Shown here piece after piece: positions 41,996 through 50,063 of a DNA stretch of 64,000 nt. Origin of the DNA: Streptosporangium lutulentum (GTDB lineage: Bacteria; Actinomycetota; Actinomycetes; Streptosporangiales; Streptosporangiaceae); the NCBI RefSeq assembly GCF_030811455.1, contig NZ_JAUSQU010000001.1, positions 5,704,001-5,768,000 on the forward strand, in the 5' to 3' direction. The translations under genes and the position numbers were made by a program. The notes beneath the pieces are model-generated. The model was not told the origin of the DNA, did not search any database, and saw only the letters and a list, made by a program, of their open reading frames with translations. The first letter of the stretch is position 1; each line of letters opens with the position of its first letter.

Positions 41996-43126
41996 TTATT
42001 CGGCGGCGGCCAGCTGGCCGCAGGCGCCGTCGATCTCGCGGCCACGCGTGTCGCGGACCGTCACCGCGACGCCGTGAGACTCCAGACGCCGGACGAAGGC
42101 GCGCTCGTCCTCCGGCCGGGAGGCGGTCCACTTCGAGCCCGGAGTCGGGTTGAGCGGGATCAGGTTGACGTGCACGAGCTTGTTCTTGATGAGCCTGCCG
42201 AGCAGGTCGGCCCGCCACTCCTGGTCGTTGATGTCCTTGATCAGCGCGTATTCGATGGAGACCCGGCGCTTGGTCTTGGCCGCGTATCCCCAGGCCGCGT
42301 CGAGAACCTCGGCGACCTTCCACCGGGTGTTGATCGGCACCAGGGTGTCGCGGAGCTCGTCGTCGGGAGCGTGCAGGGAGACCGCCAGCGTCACCGGCAG
42401 TCCCTCGTCGGCGAGCTTGCCGATCGCGGGGACCAGACCGACGGTGGAGACGGTGATGCCCCGGGCGGAGATGCCCAGACCGTCGGGGGCGGGCTCGACC
42501 ATCCGGCGGACGGCGCCGATCACGGCCTTGTAGTTGGCCAGCGGCTCGCCCATGCCCATGAAGACCACGTTGTTGACCCGCCCAGGGCCACCGGGGATCT
42601 CGCCCGCCGCCAGCGCCCGTGCTCCGGCGACGACCTGCTCGACGATCTCGGCGGTGGTCATGTTACGGGTCAGCCCGGCCTGGCCGGTGGCACAGAACGG
42701 GCAGTTCATGCCGCATCCAGCCTGGGAGGACACGCACATGGTGGTGCGGTCGGTGTAACGCATGAGAACCGACTCGACCAGCGCGCCGTCGAACAACCGC
42801 CACAGCATCTTGCGGGTGGTGCCGCTGTCGGTGGTCATCTCCCGAACCGAGGTCAGCAGCGTGGGGAACAGCGCGGTCGTGAGCTTCTCGCGAGCCGCGG
42901 CCGGCAGATCGGTCATCAGAGCCGGGTCGCTGGTGAGCTTCTCGAAGTAGTGCCGGGAGAGCTGGTCGGCGCGGAACGGCTTCTCACCCAGCTCGGCGAC
43001 CGCCGCCCGGCGCTCGGCCATGGTCAGATCGGCCAGGTGGCGCGCGGGCTTGGCCCGACGCGGCGCCACGAAGGTGAGCTGGCCGGGTACGGGGGTCCCG
43101 GGCGGGCTGACAGTCGACAAGTCCAA
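41996..43126 (-). CDS. rlmN: 23S rRNA (adenine2503-C2)-methyltransferase
   Basis: A 376-residue radical-SAM enzyme. The iron-sulfur motif is C138-x3-C142-x2-C145 in CGMNCPFC, and the C-terminal methyl-carrying cysteine is C369 (IDGACGQL). GRVNNVVFMGMGEPLANY is the family signature. It methylates A2503 of 23S rRNA and A37 of some tRNAs. The start is TTG 43126 with GAAGG upstream; a TTG two codons later is equally possible. It follows cdsA in the usual actinobacterial order, with an unrelated SUFU-type gene between on the other strand. Confidence 0.92.
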   Translation of the reverse strand: MDLSTVSPPGTPVPGQLTFVAPRRAKPARHLADLTMAERRAAVAELGEKPFRADQLSRHYFEKLTSDPALMTDLPAAAREKLTTALFPTLLTSVREMTTDSGTTRKMLWRLFDGALVESVLMRYTDRTTMCVSSQAGCGMNCPFCATGQAGLTRNMTTAEIVEQVVAGARALAAGEIPGGPGRVNNVVFMGMGEPLANYKAVIGAVRRMVEPAPDGLGISARGITVSTVGLVPAIGKLADEGLPVTLAVSLHAPDDELRDTLVPINTRWKVAEVLDAAWGYAAKTKRRVSIEYALIKDINDQEWRADLLGRLIKNKLVHVNLIPLNPTPGSKWTASRPEDERAFVRRLESHGVAVTVRDTRGREIDGACGQLAAAE

Positions 43127-43178
43127 CGCCTTCTCTCGACGGTTACTCGAATGCTCGAAGCGGTGCTCAACCTTGATC

Positions 43179-43184
43179 TAGAGT
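43179..43184 (+). promoter_or_regulatory. TAGAGT -10 box of a leaderless gene
   Basis: TAGAGT ends 8 nt before the ATG at 43193, supporting that start over an in-frame ATG at 43151. Confidence 0.45.
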
Positions 43185-43192
43185 CCGGAGGT

Positions 43193-44275
43193 ATGGCGAC
43201 AATCCGCCCCGCAGGAGAGCGGGGAGACGACGTCGAGATCATGCTCACCGACGTCAATCCCTACGGGAGCCGCACCCTGGTGGTCGAACGCGACGAGACT
43301 TCCTCGGTAGCTTACCTGTGCGGGTCTGGAGGCATGGTGCACGGAGCGGCCTGGCTTGCCAATCACGGCCCCGCCCCGGCCGAGATCGACCTGGAGCGCA
43401 CGGACTCCGGACTGCCCCCGGTGGTGCCCCGGGCGAACACCCGGCACCCCGACGGCAGGCCCCCGCTGGGCGCGCTGCGACCGCTGTGGTTCGAGGAGGG
43501 CGACGGCGTCGCCCTGTACGAGAACGACGAGCTACTCGCGGTCATTCCTGGCTGGGCGGACATGAGCAGAGGCATGCCGGGCTACTCCCGTGACGCGGTG
43601 GGCGAATCGCCGTTCGCCTGGTCGCTGGAGGAGGCTTACGACGGTCTGGCCTCCCGGCTGGCCAAGGCTCAGGCCTACTGGCAGTGGCGCGGCGGCAACG
43701 GCGCCTGGGCCTCGTTCCAGCAGTTCGTGATGGGCCATCTGGACCGCAAGGTCGGGACCGCCGGAAGATTCTGGGACGCCGGAGGCGACCGGCTTCCCAC
43801 GGTGGGCATCACCGAGCGCCCCCCGGAACGGGGACGGGACCACACGATCCTGTCCACGGTCGGGATGAGCTGCCAGCGGATGCCCACCGTGGAGCAGTAC
43901 ATCGACAGACCGGAGGCCTACGCCCGGGTGGAACTCGCCGTCGCCTCCCCCGGCGACGCACGCGACGCGGCCCGGCTGTTCCTCTGGCTGGGACAGTATC
44001 CGTGGCATTCGGTCACCTGGCTGGGCCACGGCCACACCGCCAAGTGGTATCACCGGCCGGAGACCTTCCCCCTCGGATCCGCCTACAGCGGCGTCATGAT
44101 GCTGACCGGGCTGCCGGGGCTACCCGACCTGTCGGGCTTCACCTTCGGCGGTGACGCCGTGCAGTGGCTCTGGCTGATCCCGATCACCGCCGACGAACTG
44201 CGCCTGGTCACGGCGGAGGGGTACGGCGCGCTGGTCCCCCGGCTGTCCGCCGCCCGGCTCACACGCGCGGGGTGA
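43193..44275 (+). CDS. suppressor-of-fused (SUFU) domain protein
   Basis: A 360-residue protein whose second half matches the bacterial SUFU family: HTILSTVGMSCQRMPTVEQY, then RVELAVASPGDARDAARLFL, YPWHSVTWLGHGHTAKW and a WLWLIPITADEL strand near the end. In bacteria many such proteins act as immunity factors or have unknown roles. The N-terminal half is not recognised. It sits between rlmN and cdsA on the opposite strand and so interrupts the core operon. Leaderless start at 43193 is inferred from a TAGAGT box; ATG 43151 is the alternative. Confidence 0.75.
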   Translation: MATIRPAGERGDDVEIMLTDVNPYGSRTLVVERDETSSVAYLCGSGGMVHGAAWLANHGPAPAEIDLERTDSGLPPVVPRANTRHPDGRPPLGALRPLWFEEGDGVALYENDELLAVIPGWADMSRGMPGYSRDAVGESPFAWSLEEAYDGLASRLAKAQAYWQWRGGNGAWASFQQFVMGHLDRKVGTAGRFWDAGGDRLPTVGITERPPERGRDHTILSTVGMSCQRMPTVEQYIDRPEAYARVELAVASPGDARDAARLFLWLGQYPWHSVTWLGHGHTAKWYHRPETFPLGSAYSGVMMLTGLPGLPDLSGFTFGGDAVQWLWLIPITADELRLVTAEGYGALVPRLSAARLTRAG

Positions 44276-44319
44276 ACGGTCTCCGCCACTCTGCTCAGCT
44301 CACCGGACATCCAGAGCGG

Positions 44320-44566
44320 ATGCCCCGCCCCTCGGGGCGGGGAGGAAGCGCTTCTTGTTGTTTTCTCTTGGTGTGTGGGTCAGGATCGGTACAGTTGGGT
44401 GTTCCGCGATAGCCAAGCGGGACATGTTTGAACGCGGCAGGGCATGCCGTGTCTGCGCGGGGAGGCTTCGGGGTTGCCCGGGCCAATGAACCGCGAACCA
44501 ACAGACCCGGCTGAAAGGCCGGGTGCTGGAATCCCCGGTTTTCACAGCCGGGGAGGACGTCAAACG
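44320..44566 (+). mobile_element. IS200/IS605-type end remnants (omega-RNA-like), no transposase
   Basis: Two hairpins each followed by GGAGGA mark the right-end structure of TnpB elements. The first (CCCCGCCC...GGGCGGGG, 44323-44342) is followed by GGAGGAAGCG. The second (AATCCCCGG...CCGGGGAGGACGTCAA) ends at 44563. Between them are structured GC-rich stems (GACCCGGCTGAAAGGCCGGG) but no tnpA or tnpB frame. This looks like a deleted or non-autonomous element. The gap between the SUFU gene and cdsA holds nothing else. Confidence 0.55.
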
Positions 44567-45396
44567 AGCAAGGTGAGTAGCACCCAGACCGGGATCAGTG
44601 CGACGACCAGGGAGTCGAGGCGATCCATCATGCCGCCGTGGCCCGGCAGCACGCTGCTCATGTCCTTGACCCCGAGGTCCCGTTTGATCGCCGATTCGAT
44701 CAGGTCGCCGAGCGTGGCGAAGACCACCACGACCGCACCGATCAGCACGCCCTTCCAGACGTCTTCCTCCAGTCGCCAGGCCACCAGCCAGCCGCCCACC
44801 GCCATGCAGGCCAGTGCCGATCCGGCGAAACCCTCCCAGGTCTTCTTCGGGCTGATCACCGCGGACATCTTGTGCTTGCCGAGGGAGATCCCGGCGAAAT
44901 ATCCGCCGATGTCGCTCGCGACCGTGGTGGCGATGAAGATGAGCACCATGTCGGCGCCCCGCCTGCCCTGGTCGCCGGGGTCGGCGAGCAGCAGTGCCGC
45001 GAACCCGGCGAGCAGCGAGGGATAGACCATGACCAGGATGGTCGCGGTGACGTCGCGGACGTAGTCTTCGGTGCCCCGGAGCATTCTCCAGATCATCAGC
45101 ACGAGCACCGTCATCGCGAAGCTGCCAAGCAGCCACGGAGTCCCGCCCCAATAGGCCCCGCCGATCATGGCGGTCATCCCCACGAGGGTGGGAACCAACG
45201 GAATGTTGATCCCCCTGTCCGCGAACGACCGGACCAGCTCCGTCACGCCGATTCCCACCGCCACGATCACCACGGCGAGGAAAAGCACCTTTACGAAGTA
45301 GAGGGAAGCGATGACGACCGCCCCCAGGGCAGCGCCCACCGCTATCGCAACGGGAAGGTTCCTGCCAGTACGGCTGCTACCCGCCGCGGGTTCCAA
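44560..45396 (-). CDS. cdsA: phosphatidate cytidylyltransferase
   Basis: A 278-residue membrane enzyme making CDP-diacylglycerol from phosphatidate and CTP. The CdsA signature IKRDLGVKDMSSVLPGHGGMMDRLDS is near the C-terminus (the aspartates bind metal), and about seven hydrophobic segments precede it. Start TTG 45396 follows AGGA. Its stop codon falls in the last bases of the IS605-type right end, so the original tail may have been altered. It follows frr in the core operon, after a terminator. Confidence 0.9.
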   Translation of the reverse strand: MEPAAGSSRTGRNLPVAIAVGAALGAVVIASLYFVKVLFLAVVIVAVGIGVTELVRSFADRGINIPLVPTLVGMTAMIGGAYWGGTPWLLGSFAMTVLVLMIWRMLRGTEDYVRDVTATILVMVYPSLLAGFAALLLADPGDQGRRGADMVLIFIATTVASDIGGYFAGISLGKHKMSAVISPKKTWEGFAGSALACMAVGGWLVAWRLEEDVWKGVLIGAVVVVFATLGDLIESAIKRDLGVKDMSSVLPGHGGMMDRLDSLVVALIPVWVLLTLLV

Positions 45397-45419
45397 GGCG
45401 TCCTACTTTCATACACAAA

Positions 45420-45457
45420 GTCCTTGTCCCGCGCGGACTTTCACGCGGGACAAGGAC
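45420..45457 (-). terminator. terminator of frr, upstream of cdsA
   Basis: A perfect 14-bp stem (45420-45433 with 45444-45457) and 10-nt loop begin 6 nt after the frr stop. A short T tract (CTTTGTG) follows on the minus strand. Confidence 0.75.
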
Positions 45458-45463
45458 CATGGC

Positions 45464-46021
45464 TCAGACTTCGAGCAGCTCGGATTCCTTGTGCTTGAGC
45501 AGCTCGTCAATCTTGGCGACATGCTTCTGAGTGAGGTCGTCGAGCTCCTTCTCCGCACGACGCACCTCGTCTTCACCGACCTCGCTGTCCTTGACCATCT
45601 TGTCGAGGGTCTCCTTGGCGTGACGGCGGATGTTGCGAACGGAGACCTTGGACTGCTCCGCCTTGTTGCGGGCAACCTTGATGTACTCCTTGCGGCGCTC
45701 CTCCGACAGCTCGGGGAAGGCCACACGGATGACCACACCGTCGTTGCCCGGGTTGACACCGAGGTCCGAGTTGCGGATCGCCTTCTCGATCGCGGCCATC
45801 GAGCTCTTGTCGAAGGGCTGGATGATGACCATGCGAGCCTCGGGGACGTGGAACGAGGCCAGTTGCTGAATGGGGGTGGGTGTCCCGTAGTACTCAGCAC
45901 TGATCTTGTTGAACATCGACGGGGTGACACGGCCCGTGCGGATACCTGCGAAGTCGTCCTTCGCCACCGACACTGCCTTGTCCATCTTGTCCTCGGCTTC
46001 GAGGAGGGTTTCGTCGATCAC
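45464..46021 (-). CDS. frr: ribosome recycling factor
   Basis: A 185-residue protein of normal length. The three-helix bundle ends are clear (DKAVSVAKDDFAGIRTGRVT and RRKEYIKVARNKAEQSKVSV), and VVIRVAFPELSEERRKEY is the family signature. It splits post-termination ribosomes with EF-G. GTG 46021 has GGGAG 5 nt upstream. It normally lies directly after pyrH, but here about 275 nt of repeats separate them. Confidence 0.95.
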   Translation of the reverse strand: MIDETLLEAEDKMDKAVSVAKDDFAGIRTGRVTPSMFNKISAEYYGTPTPIQQLASFHVPEARMVIIQPFDKSSMAAIEKAIRNSDLGVNPGNDGVVIRVAFPELSEERRKEYIKVARNKAEQSKVSVRNIRRHAKETLDKMVKDSEVGEDEVRRAEKELDDLTQKHVAKIDELLKHKESELLEV

Positions 46022-46054
46022 AGCGGCTCCCTGTCTTCTCGGTCACTCACCATT

Positions 46055-46296
46055 CCTCGCTCACTTCGCGGGACGCTCCTACGTCGCGCACCACTCCGCT
46101 CGCTACGTCAGGCTCGCTCTCCACCTTTGGGTCACTCCCCTGCCTCACTCACTTCGCGGGACGCTCCTACGTCGCGCACCACTCCGCTCGCTACGTCAGG
46201 CTCGCTCTCCACCTTTGGGTCACTCCCCTGCCTCACTCACTTCGCGGGACGCTCCTACGTCGCGCACCACTCCGCTCGCTACGTCAGGCTCGCTCC
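46055..46296. repeat. 88-bp tandem repeats between frr and pyrH
   Basis: Nearly identical units start at 46055, 46143 and 46231 (the third is about 66 bp). Each contains ACTTCGCGGGACGCTCCTAC and CTCCGCTCGCTACGTCAGG. Unit identity is close to complete. The pyrH stop codon abuts the last copy. The period is not a multiple of three and no frame is coding-like. The array occupies nearly the whole gap in an operon that is tight in most actinomycetes. Confidence 0.85.
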
Positions 46297-47067
46297 CTAT
46301 TTCCCTGCCGGACTCACCAGCGTGCCGATCTTCTCACCGCGCACCGCCCGCAGAATGTTGCCCTCGCCCATGAGGTCGAAGACCACGATGGGCAGGCTGT
46401 TGTCCATGCACAGACTGATGGCGGTGGCATCCATGACACCGAGGCCACGGGTCAACACCTCACCATATTCGAGGTGATCGAATCGAACGGCGTCGGGGTT
46501 CTTCCGGGGGTCCGCGTCATAGACGCCGTCCACCTGGGTGCCCTTGAGTAGCGCCTCGGCACCGATCTCCAGCGCGCGCTGCGCGGCGCAGGTGTCGGTG
46601 GAGAAGAACGGCGACCCGAGCCCCGCCCCGAAGATGACCACTCGCCCCTTCTCAAGGTGGCGGATGGCGCGGCGGGGCAGGAAGGGCTCAGCCACCTGCT
46701 GCATCGTGATGGCGGTCTGCACTCGGGTGTCGATGCCCCGCTTCTCCAGGAAGTCCTGGAGAGCCAGGCAGTTGATGACCGTGCCGAGCATTCCCATGTA
46801 GTCGGCCCTGGCGCGGTCCATGCCGCTTTCGGACAGGGCGGCGCCCCGGAACATGTTGCCGCCCCCGACCACGACCGAGACCTGCACGCCCTTGCGGACG
46901 GCCTCGGCGATCGAGTCGGCGAGATGGCCCACGACACCCGGATCGATGCCCTGCGGCTCACCTCCGGCGAAAGCCTCGCCGGACAGCTTCAGCATGACCC
47001 GCTTCCAGCGAAGCGGGTCCGAATACGACGAAACCGCCGACGTAGCGGGTTCCTGGTTCTCCTGCAC
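46297..47067 (-). CDS. pyrH: uridylate kinase
   Basis: A 256-residue amino-acid-kinase-fold enzyme making UDP from UMP with ATP. VMLKLSGEAF is the phosphate-binding start, then VVGGGNMFRG, DRARADYMGMLGTVIN and GVYDADPRKNP. A 20-residue polar N-terminal extension precedes the fold. It starts at GTG 47067 and is followed by a repeat array before frr. Confidence 0.95.
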   Translation of the reverse strand: MQENQEPATSAVSSYSDPLRWKRVMLKLSGEAFAGGEPQGIDPGVVGHLADSIAEAVRKGVQVSVVVGGGNMFRGAALSESGMDRARADYMGMLGTVINCLALQDFLEKRGIDTRVQTAITMQQVAEPFLPRRAIRHLEKGRVVIFGAGLGSPFFSTDTCAAQRALEIGAEALLKGTQVDGVYDADPRKNPDAVRFDHLEYGEVLTRGLGVMDATAISLCMDNSLPIVVFDLMGEGNILRAVRGEKIGTLVSPAGK

Positions 47068-47114
47068 GGCGGCGGCCTCCTCGTTTAGTGCTCTACTGGG
47101 AGCTGGGTCAAGAT

Positions 47115-47948
47115 TTAAGCCTGGCCGACCTTGAAGCGGACGAAGGCCTGAACCTTGACACCGTTGTCATCGGCGAACTTCGCGATGGACTTCTTGTTGT
47201 CCTTCACGAAAGCCTGCTCGAGCAGGGTGAAGTCCCTGTACCAGCCGTTGATACGTCCATCGACGATCTTACCGATGGCGGCCTCGGGCTTGCCCTCCTC
47301 CCGGGTCATCTCCTCGAAGAGCGCGCGCTCCTTCTGGATGACGTCGGCGGGGACCTCGGCGGAGCTGAGGTACTTCGGGGCCATCGCGGCGGCGTGCTGC
47401 GCGATGTCCTTGGCGACCTCTGCGTTCGGGGTGTCGAGCTGCACGAGAACGCCGACCGCCGGGGGAAGCTGGGGGTCGGTCTTGTGCATGTAGGCGCCGA
47501 TGTAGCCGCCCTCGAGCACCGCGAAGCGACGGATCTCGATCTTCTCACCGAGCGCGACGTTGGCCTCGTCAAGGTGCACCTTGACGCTGCTGCCGTCGAG
47601 TTCGGAGTCGAGCAGTGCGGGCACGTCGGCCGGCTTGGTGGCCAGGATGTGCGCGACCACCTGAGCTGCGAGCTCCTGGAAACGCTCGCCCTTGGCGACG
47701 AAGTCGGTCTCACAGTTGAGCTCGAGCAGCGCGGCGGCGGAGTCGCCGTCCTGCTTCAGGGCGACCAGTCCGTTGGAGGCGGTGCGAGCCTCGCGCTTGC
47801 CAACGTCCTTGGCGCCCTTGAGCCGCAGGATCTCGACGGCGCGGTCGAAGTCGCCCTCGGACTCCTCAAGAGCCTTCTTGCAGTCCATCATGCCGGCGGC
47901 GGTCAGCTCACGAAGCCGCTTCACGTCGGCCATGTTCACGGAAGCCAT
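47115..47948 (-). CDS. tsf: elongation factor Ts
   Basis: A 277-residue nucleotide exchange factor for EF-Tu. N-terminal UBA helix pattern VKRLRELTAAGMMDCKKALE and the TDFVAKGERF motif that contacts EF-Tu are both seen. ATG 47948 follows GAGGAAAAG. It lies between rpsB (after a hairpin) and pyrH. Confidence 0.95.
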   Translation of the reverse strand: MASVNMADVKRLRELTAAGMMDCKKALEESEGDFDRAVEILRLKGAKDVGKREARTASNGLVALKQDGDSAAALLELNCETDFVAKGERFQELAAQVVAHILATKPADVPALLDSELDGSSVKVHLDEANVALGEKIEIRRFAVLEGGYIGAYMHKTDPQLPPAVGVLVQLDTPNAEVAKDIAQHAAAMAPKYLSSAEVPADVIQKERALFEEMTREEGKPEAAIGKIVDGRINGWYRDFTLLEQAFVKDNKKSIAKFADDNGVKVQAFVRFKVGQA

Positions 47949-48017
47949 TGTCTTTTCCTCGTCGGGATCATCACTGATCTCAGAAGTCGGCACGAGATCA
48001 GGTAGCTGGGTGGATCA

Positions 48018-48047
48018 GGTGGGTGTCCTCGCATGAGGACACCCACC
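48018..48047 (-). terminator. rpsB-tsf intergenic hairpin
   Basis: A perfect 13-bp stem (48018-48030 with 48035-48047) and 4-nt loop sit between rpsB and tsf on the minus strand. It is probably a partial terminator or attenuator, lowering tsf relative to rpsB. Confidence 0.6.
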
Positions 48048-48100
48048 CGGAAGGGCCTTGCGGATCGTACGGCCAGGCCGCACGAGAGGGAACGACCGAA

Positions 48101-49087
48101 CTACGCCTGCTCGTCGGTCTTGTCGGCGGGCTTGGCCTCGTCGGCCTCAGCGGCCTCAGCGGCCTCAGCGGCCTCGGCGGCCTCGGCGGCCGGAGCGGCT
48201 TCGGCAGTCTCGGGGGCCTCGGGGGCCTCCTCGACCTCGGCCTCGGCGGCCGGAGCAGCCTCCGCCTCGGCGGCCGGAGCGGCGTCGGCGGGGGCGTTCT
48301 CGGTGCTGCCGGTCAGCAGCTCCTGCTCCCACTCGGCCAGCGGCTCGGCGCCACCGGCGACGGCCGGCTTGTCGTCGCCGCGGTTGGCACCGGCGCGGGC
48401 CATGAGGCCGGCCGCGACGGCGTCGGCGACGACGCGGGTCAGCAGACCGACGGCGCGGATGGCGTCGTCGTTACCCGGGATCGGGTAGTCGACCTCGTCC
48501 GGGTCACAGTTGGTGTCGAGGATCGCGACGACCGGGATGTGAAGCTTGCGGGCCTCGCTGATCCCGATGTGCTCCTTCTTGGTGTCGACGATCCACACCG
48601 CGCTGGGGATCCGGGACATGTCGCGGATACCGCCGAGGGTGCGCTCCAGCTTCTCCTTCTCGCGGCGGCGCATGAGGAGCTCCTTCTTCGTGAGCCCCGA
48701 GGCGGCCACGTTGTCGAAGTCGACCTCCTCGAGCTCCTTCAGGCGCTGGAGCCTCTTGTGCACGGTGGAGAAGTTGGTGAGCATGCCACCCAGCCAGCGC
48801 TGGTTGACGTACGGCATGCCGACGCGCGCGGCCTGCTCGGCGATGGCCTCCTGGGCCTGCTTCTTCGTGCCGATGAACATGATCGTGCCGCCGTGCGCGA
48901 CGGTCTCCTTGACGAAGTCGTAGGCCCGGTCGATGAAGGCCAGCGACTTCTGCAGGTCGATGATGTAGATGCCGTTGCGCTCGGTGAAGATGAAACGCTT
49001 CATCTTCGGGTTCCAGCGACGAGTCTGGTGACCGAAGTGAACGCCGCTTTCGAGCAGCTGTCGCATGGTGACGACGGGGGTGGACAT
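48101..49087 (-). CDS. rpsB: 30S ribosomal protein S2
   Basis: A 328-residue S2 with normal body (MRQLLESGVHFGHQTRRWNP, then YVNQRWLGGMLTNFSTVHKR) and an actinobacterial Ala/Glu-rich tail of about 75 residues made of AAEA/AEAAEA repeats. ATG 49087 has GGAGG 8 nt upstream. S2 is added late in 30S assembly. It opens the rpsB-tsf-pyrH-frr group. Confidence 0.96.
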   Translation of the reverse strand: MSTPVVTMRQLLESGVHFGHQTRRWNPKMKRFIFTERNGIYIIDLQKSLAFIDRAYDFVKETVAHGGTIMFIGTKKQAQEAIAEQAARVGMPYVNQRWLGGMLTNFSTVHKRLQRLKELEEVDFDNVAASGLTKKELLMRRREKEKLERTLGGIRDMSRIPSAVWIVDTKKEHIGISEARKLHIPVVAILDTNCDPDEVDYPIPGNDDAIRAVGLLTRVVADAVAAGLMARAGANRGDDKPAVAGGAEPLAEWEQELLTGSTENAPADAAPAAEAEAAPAAEAEVEEAPEAPETAEAAPAAEAAEAAEAAEAAEADEAKPADKTDEQA

Positions 49088-49271
49088 GTGATTGTCCTCC
49101 AGGTCGGGGCGCCCATCACTGGGCGCTGTTCTCGGTTTGACGCGACAGCCTGCGGTTGTCGCCCTGATACCCCGAACCGGATCCAGCCGGGTTCTCACCC
49201 GGACCGAGGGACCGCGGTTCTTGACGGGGCATGCGAAGTCGGCCCATGAGTACAGGCCATCGAAAAGTCTA

Positions 49272-49283
49272 CCCGTTAACGGG
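49272..49283. promoter_or_regulatory. 12-bp palindrome upstream of rpsB
   Basis: CCCGTTAACGGG is a perfect palindrome about 185 nt before the rpsB start, in the region between rpsB and the arsR-like stop. It could lie in the rpsB promoter or leader. No known regulator site matches to my knowledge. Confidence 0.3.
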
Positions 49284-49324
49284 CCTTACCTTGACCTCGG
49301 TGACCTCAGCGCGTCAGGTCACCC

Positions 49325-49960
49325 TTATCCGTCTCCGGCCCCGCTCCGGGCGACCCTGTGCGACCCCTCCTCGGGCAGCCCGTGCGGCCGGCGCACGACG
49401 CGGGCGAAGAGGTTCACCTGCGCCTCGGCGATCCGCGCCCCGGCCGGAATCTGGTCCCGGTCCCTGACACTGCTCCGATAGGGGCCGAGCAGCTCGTCGA
49501 TCCGCTCGGACAGCCACTTCATCTCCTCGGCGTCGACCAGCAGGGTCGTGCTGGTGAAGGCCGAAGCCTCACGCCACTCCGGGGACTCCCTGTCGTAGTT
49601 CTCCAGTGCCCGGGTCGCCTCACTCGCCGCCTGATCGCGCCAAACCTTGATCAGCAACTCCTTGGCGCTGCGCACCTCCGGGAGGTCGTCCGGCTCGGGG
49701 CTGACGGTCAAGCTCATGGTGTTGTGGCGCCACAGACGCTCCCTGCCGTCACCGCGCGCGGGCGCGTCCTCGACGAAGCCGTATTTGGCGAGCATGCGCA
49801 GGTGGTAGCTGGCCGCGCTCGGCGTGATCCCGACGACCTCGGCGACCTCGGTCGCCGTGCAGGGACCCTCATGGAGCCGGGCCAGGATCGCGAGCCTCGC
49901 GGGGTGCGCCAGCGCGCGCATCGCCGTGGGGTCGGTGAGCGGTCTCCGTGCCTCGGTCAT
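49325..49960 (-). CDS. ArsR-family winged-helix repressor
   Basis: A 211-residue regulator. The N-terminal winged helix is MRALAHPARLAILARLHEGP, then ITPSAASYHLRMLAKYGFVE; a long helical C-terminal part follows. There is no metal-binding cysteine set, so the signal is probably an organic ligand. The start at 49960 lacks a ribosome site, but TACGGT lies 6 nt upstream, suggesting a leaderless transcript. It is divergent from an MFS exporter gene; three phased dyads lie between. Confidence 0.85.
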   Translation of the reverse strand: MTEARRPLTDPTAMRALAHPARLAILARLHEGPCTATEVAEVVGITPSAASYHLRMLAKYGFVEDAPARGDGRERLWRHNTMSLTVSPEPDDLPEVRSAKELLIKVWRDQAASEATRALENYDRESPEWREASAFTSTTLLVDAEEMKWLSERIDELLGPYRSSVRDRDQIPAGARIAEAQVNLFARVVRRPHGLPEEGSHRVARSGAGDG

Positions 49961-49977
49961 GCGTAAACCGTACCCAT

Positions 49978-50034
49978 TTCAGGTCTGAAGCATTGCCTTC
50001 ATAATTATGAAGGATTATCTTCATAACTGTGAAG
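49978..50034. promoter_or_regulatory. three phased operator dyads between arsR-like and MFS genes
   Basis: Site A TTCAGGTCTGAA (49978-49989), site B CCTTCATAATTATGAAGG (49996-50013, perfect) and site C CTTCATAACTGTGAAG (50019-50034) are centred 21 and 22 bp apart, about two helical turns. All share TTCA/TGAA half-sites. This is a cooperative repressor array, probably for the ArsR-type protein. The arsR-like -10 (TACGGT, 49972-49967) sits next to site A. Confidence 0.75.
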
Positions 50035-50063
50035 CATTCCCTTCAGGTTCCCCGGAAGGCGTC

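Noticed and set aside
42074..43150. N-terminal extension of the SUFU-type protein by about 360 residues
   Set aside because: This stretch is antisense to rlmN, which has the radical-SAM motifs; the extension has no homology and a -10 box supports a start at 43193.
46055..46296. Coding frame through the 88-bp repeats
   Set aside because: Period is not a multiple of three and the reading frame changes from unit to unit.
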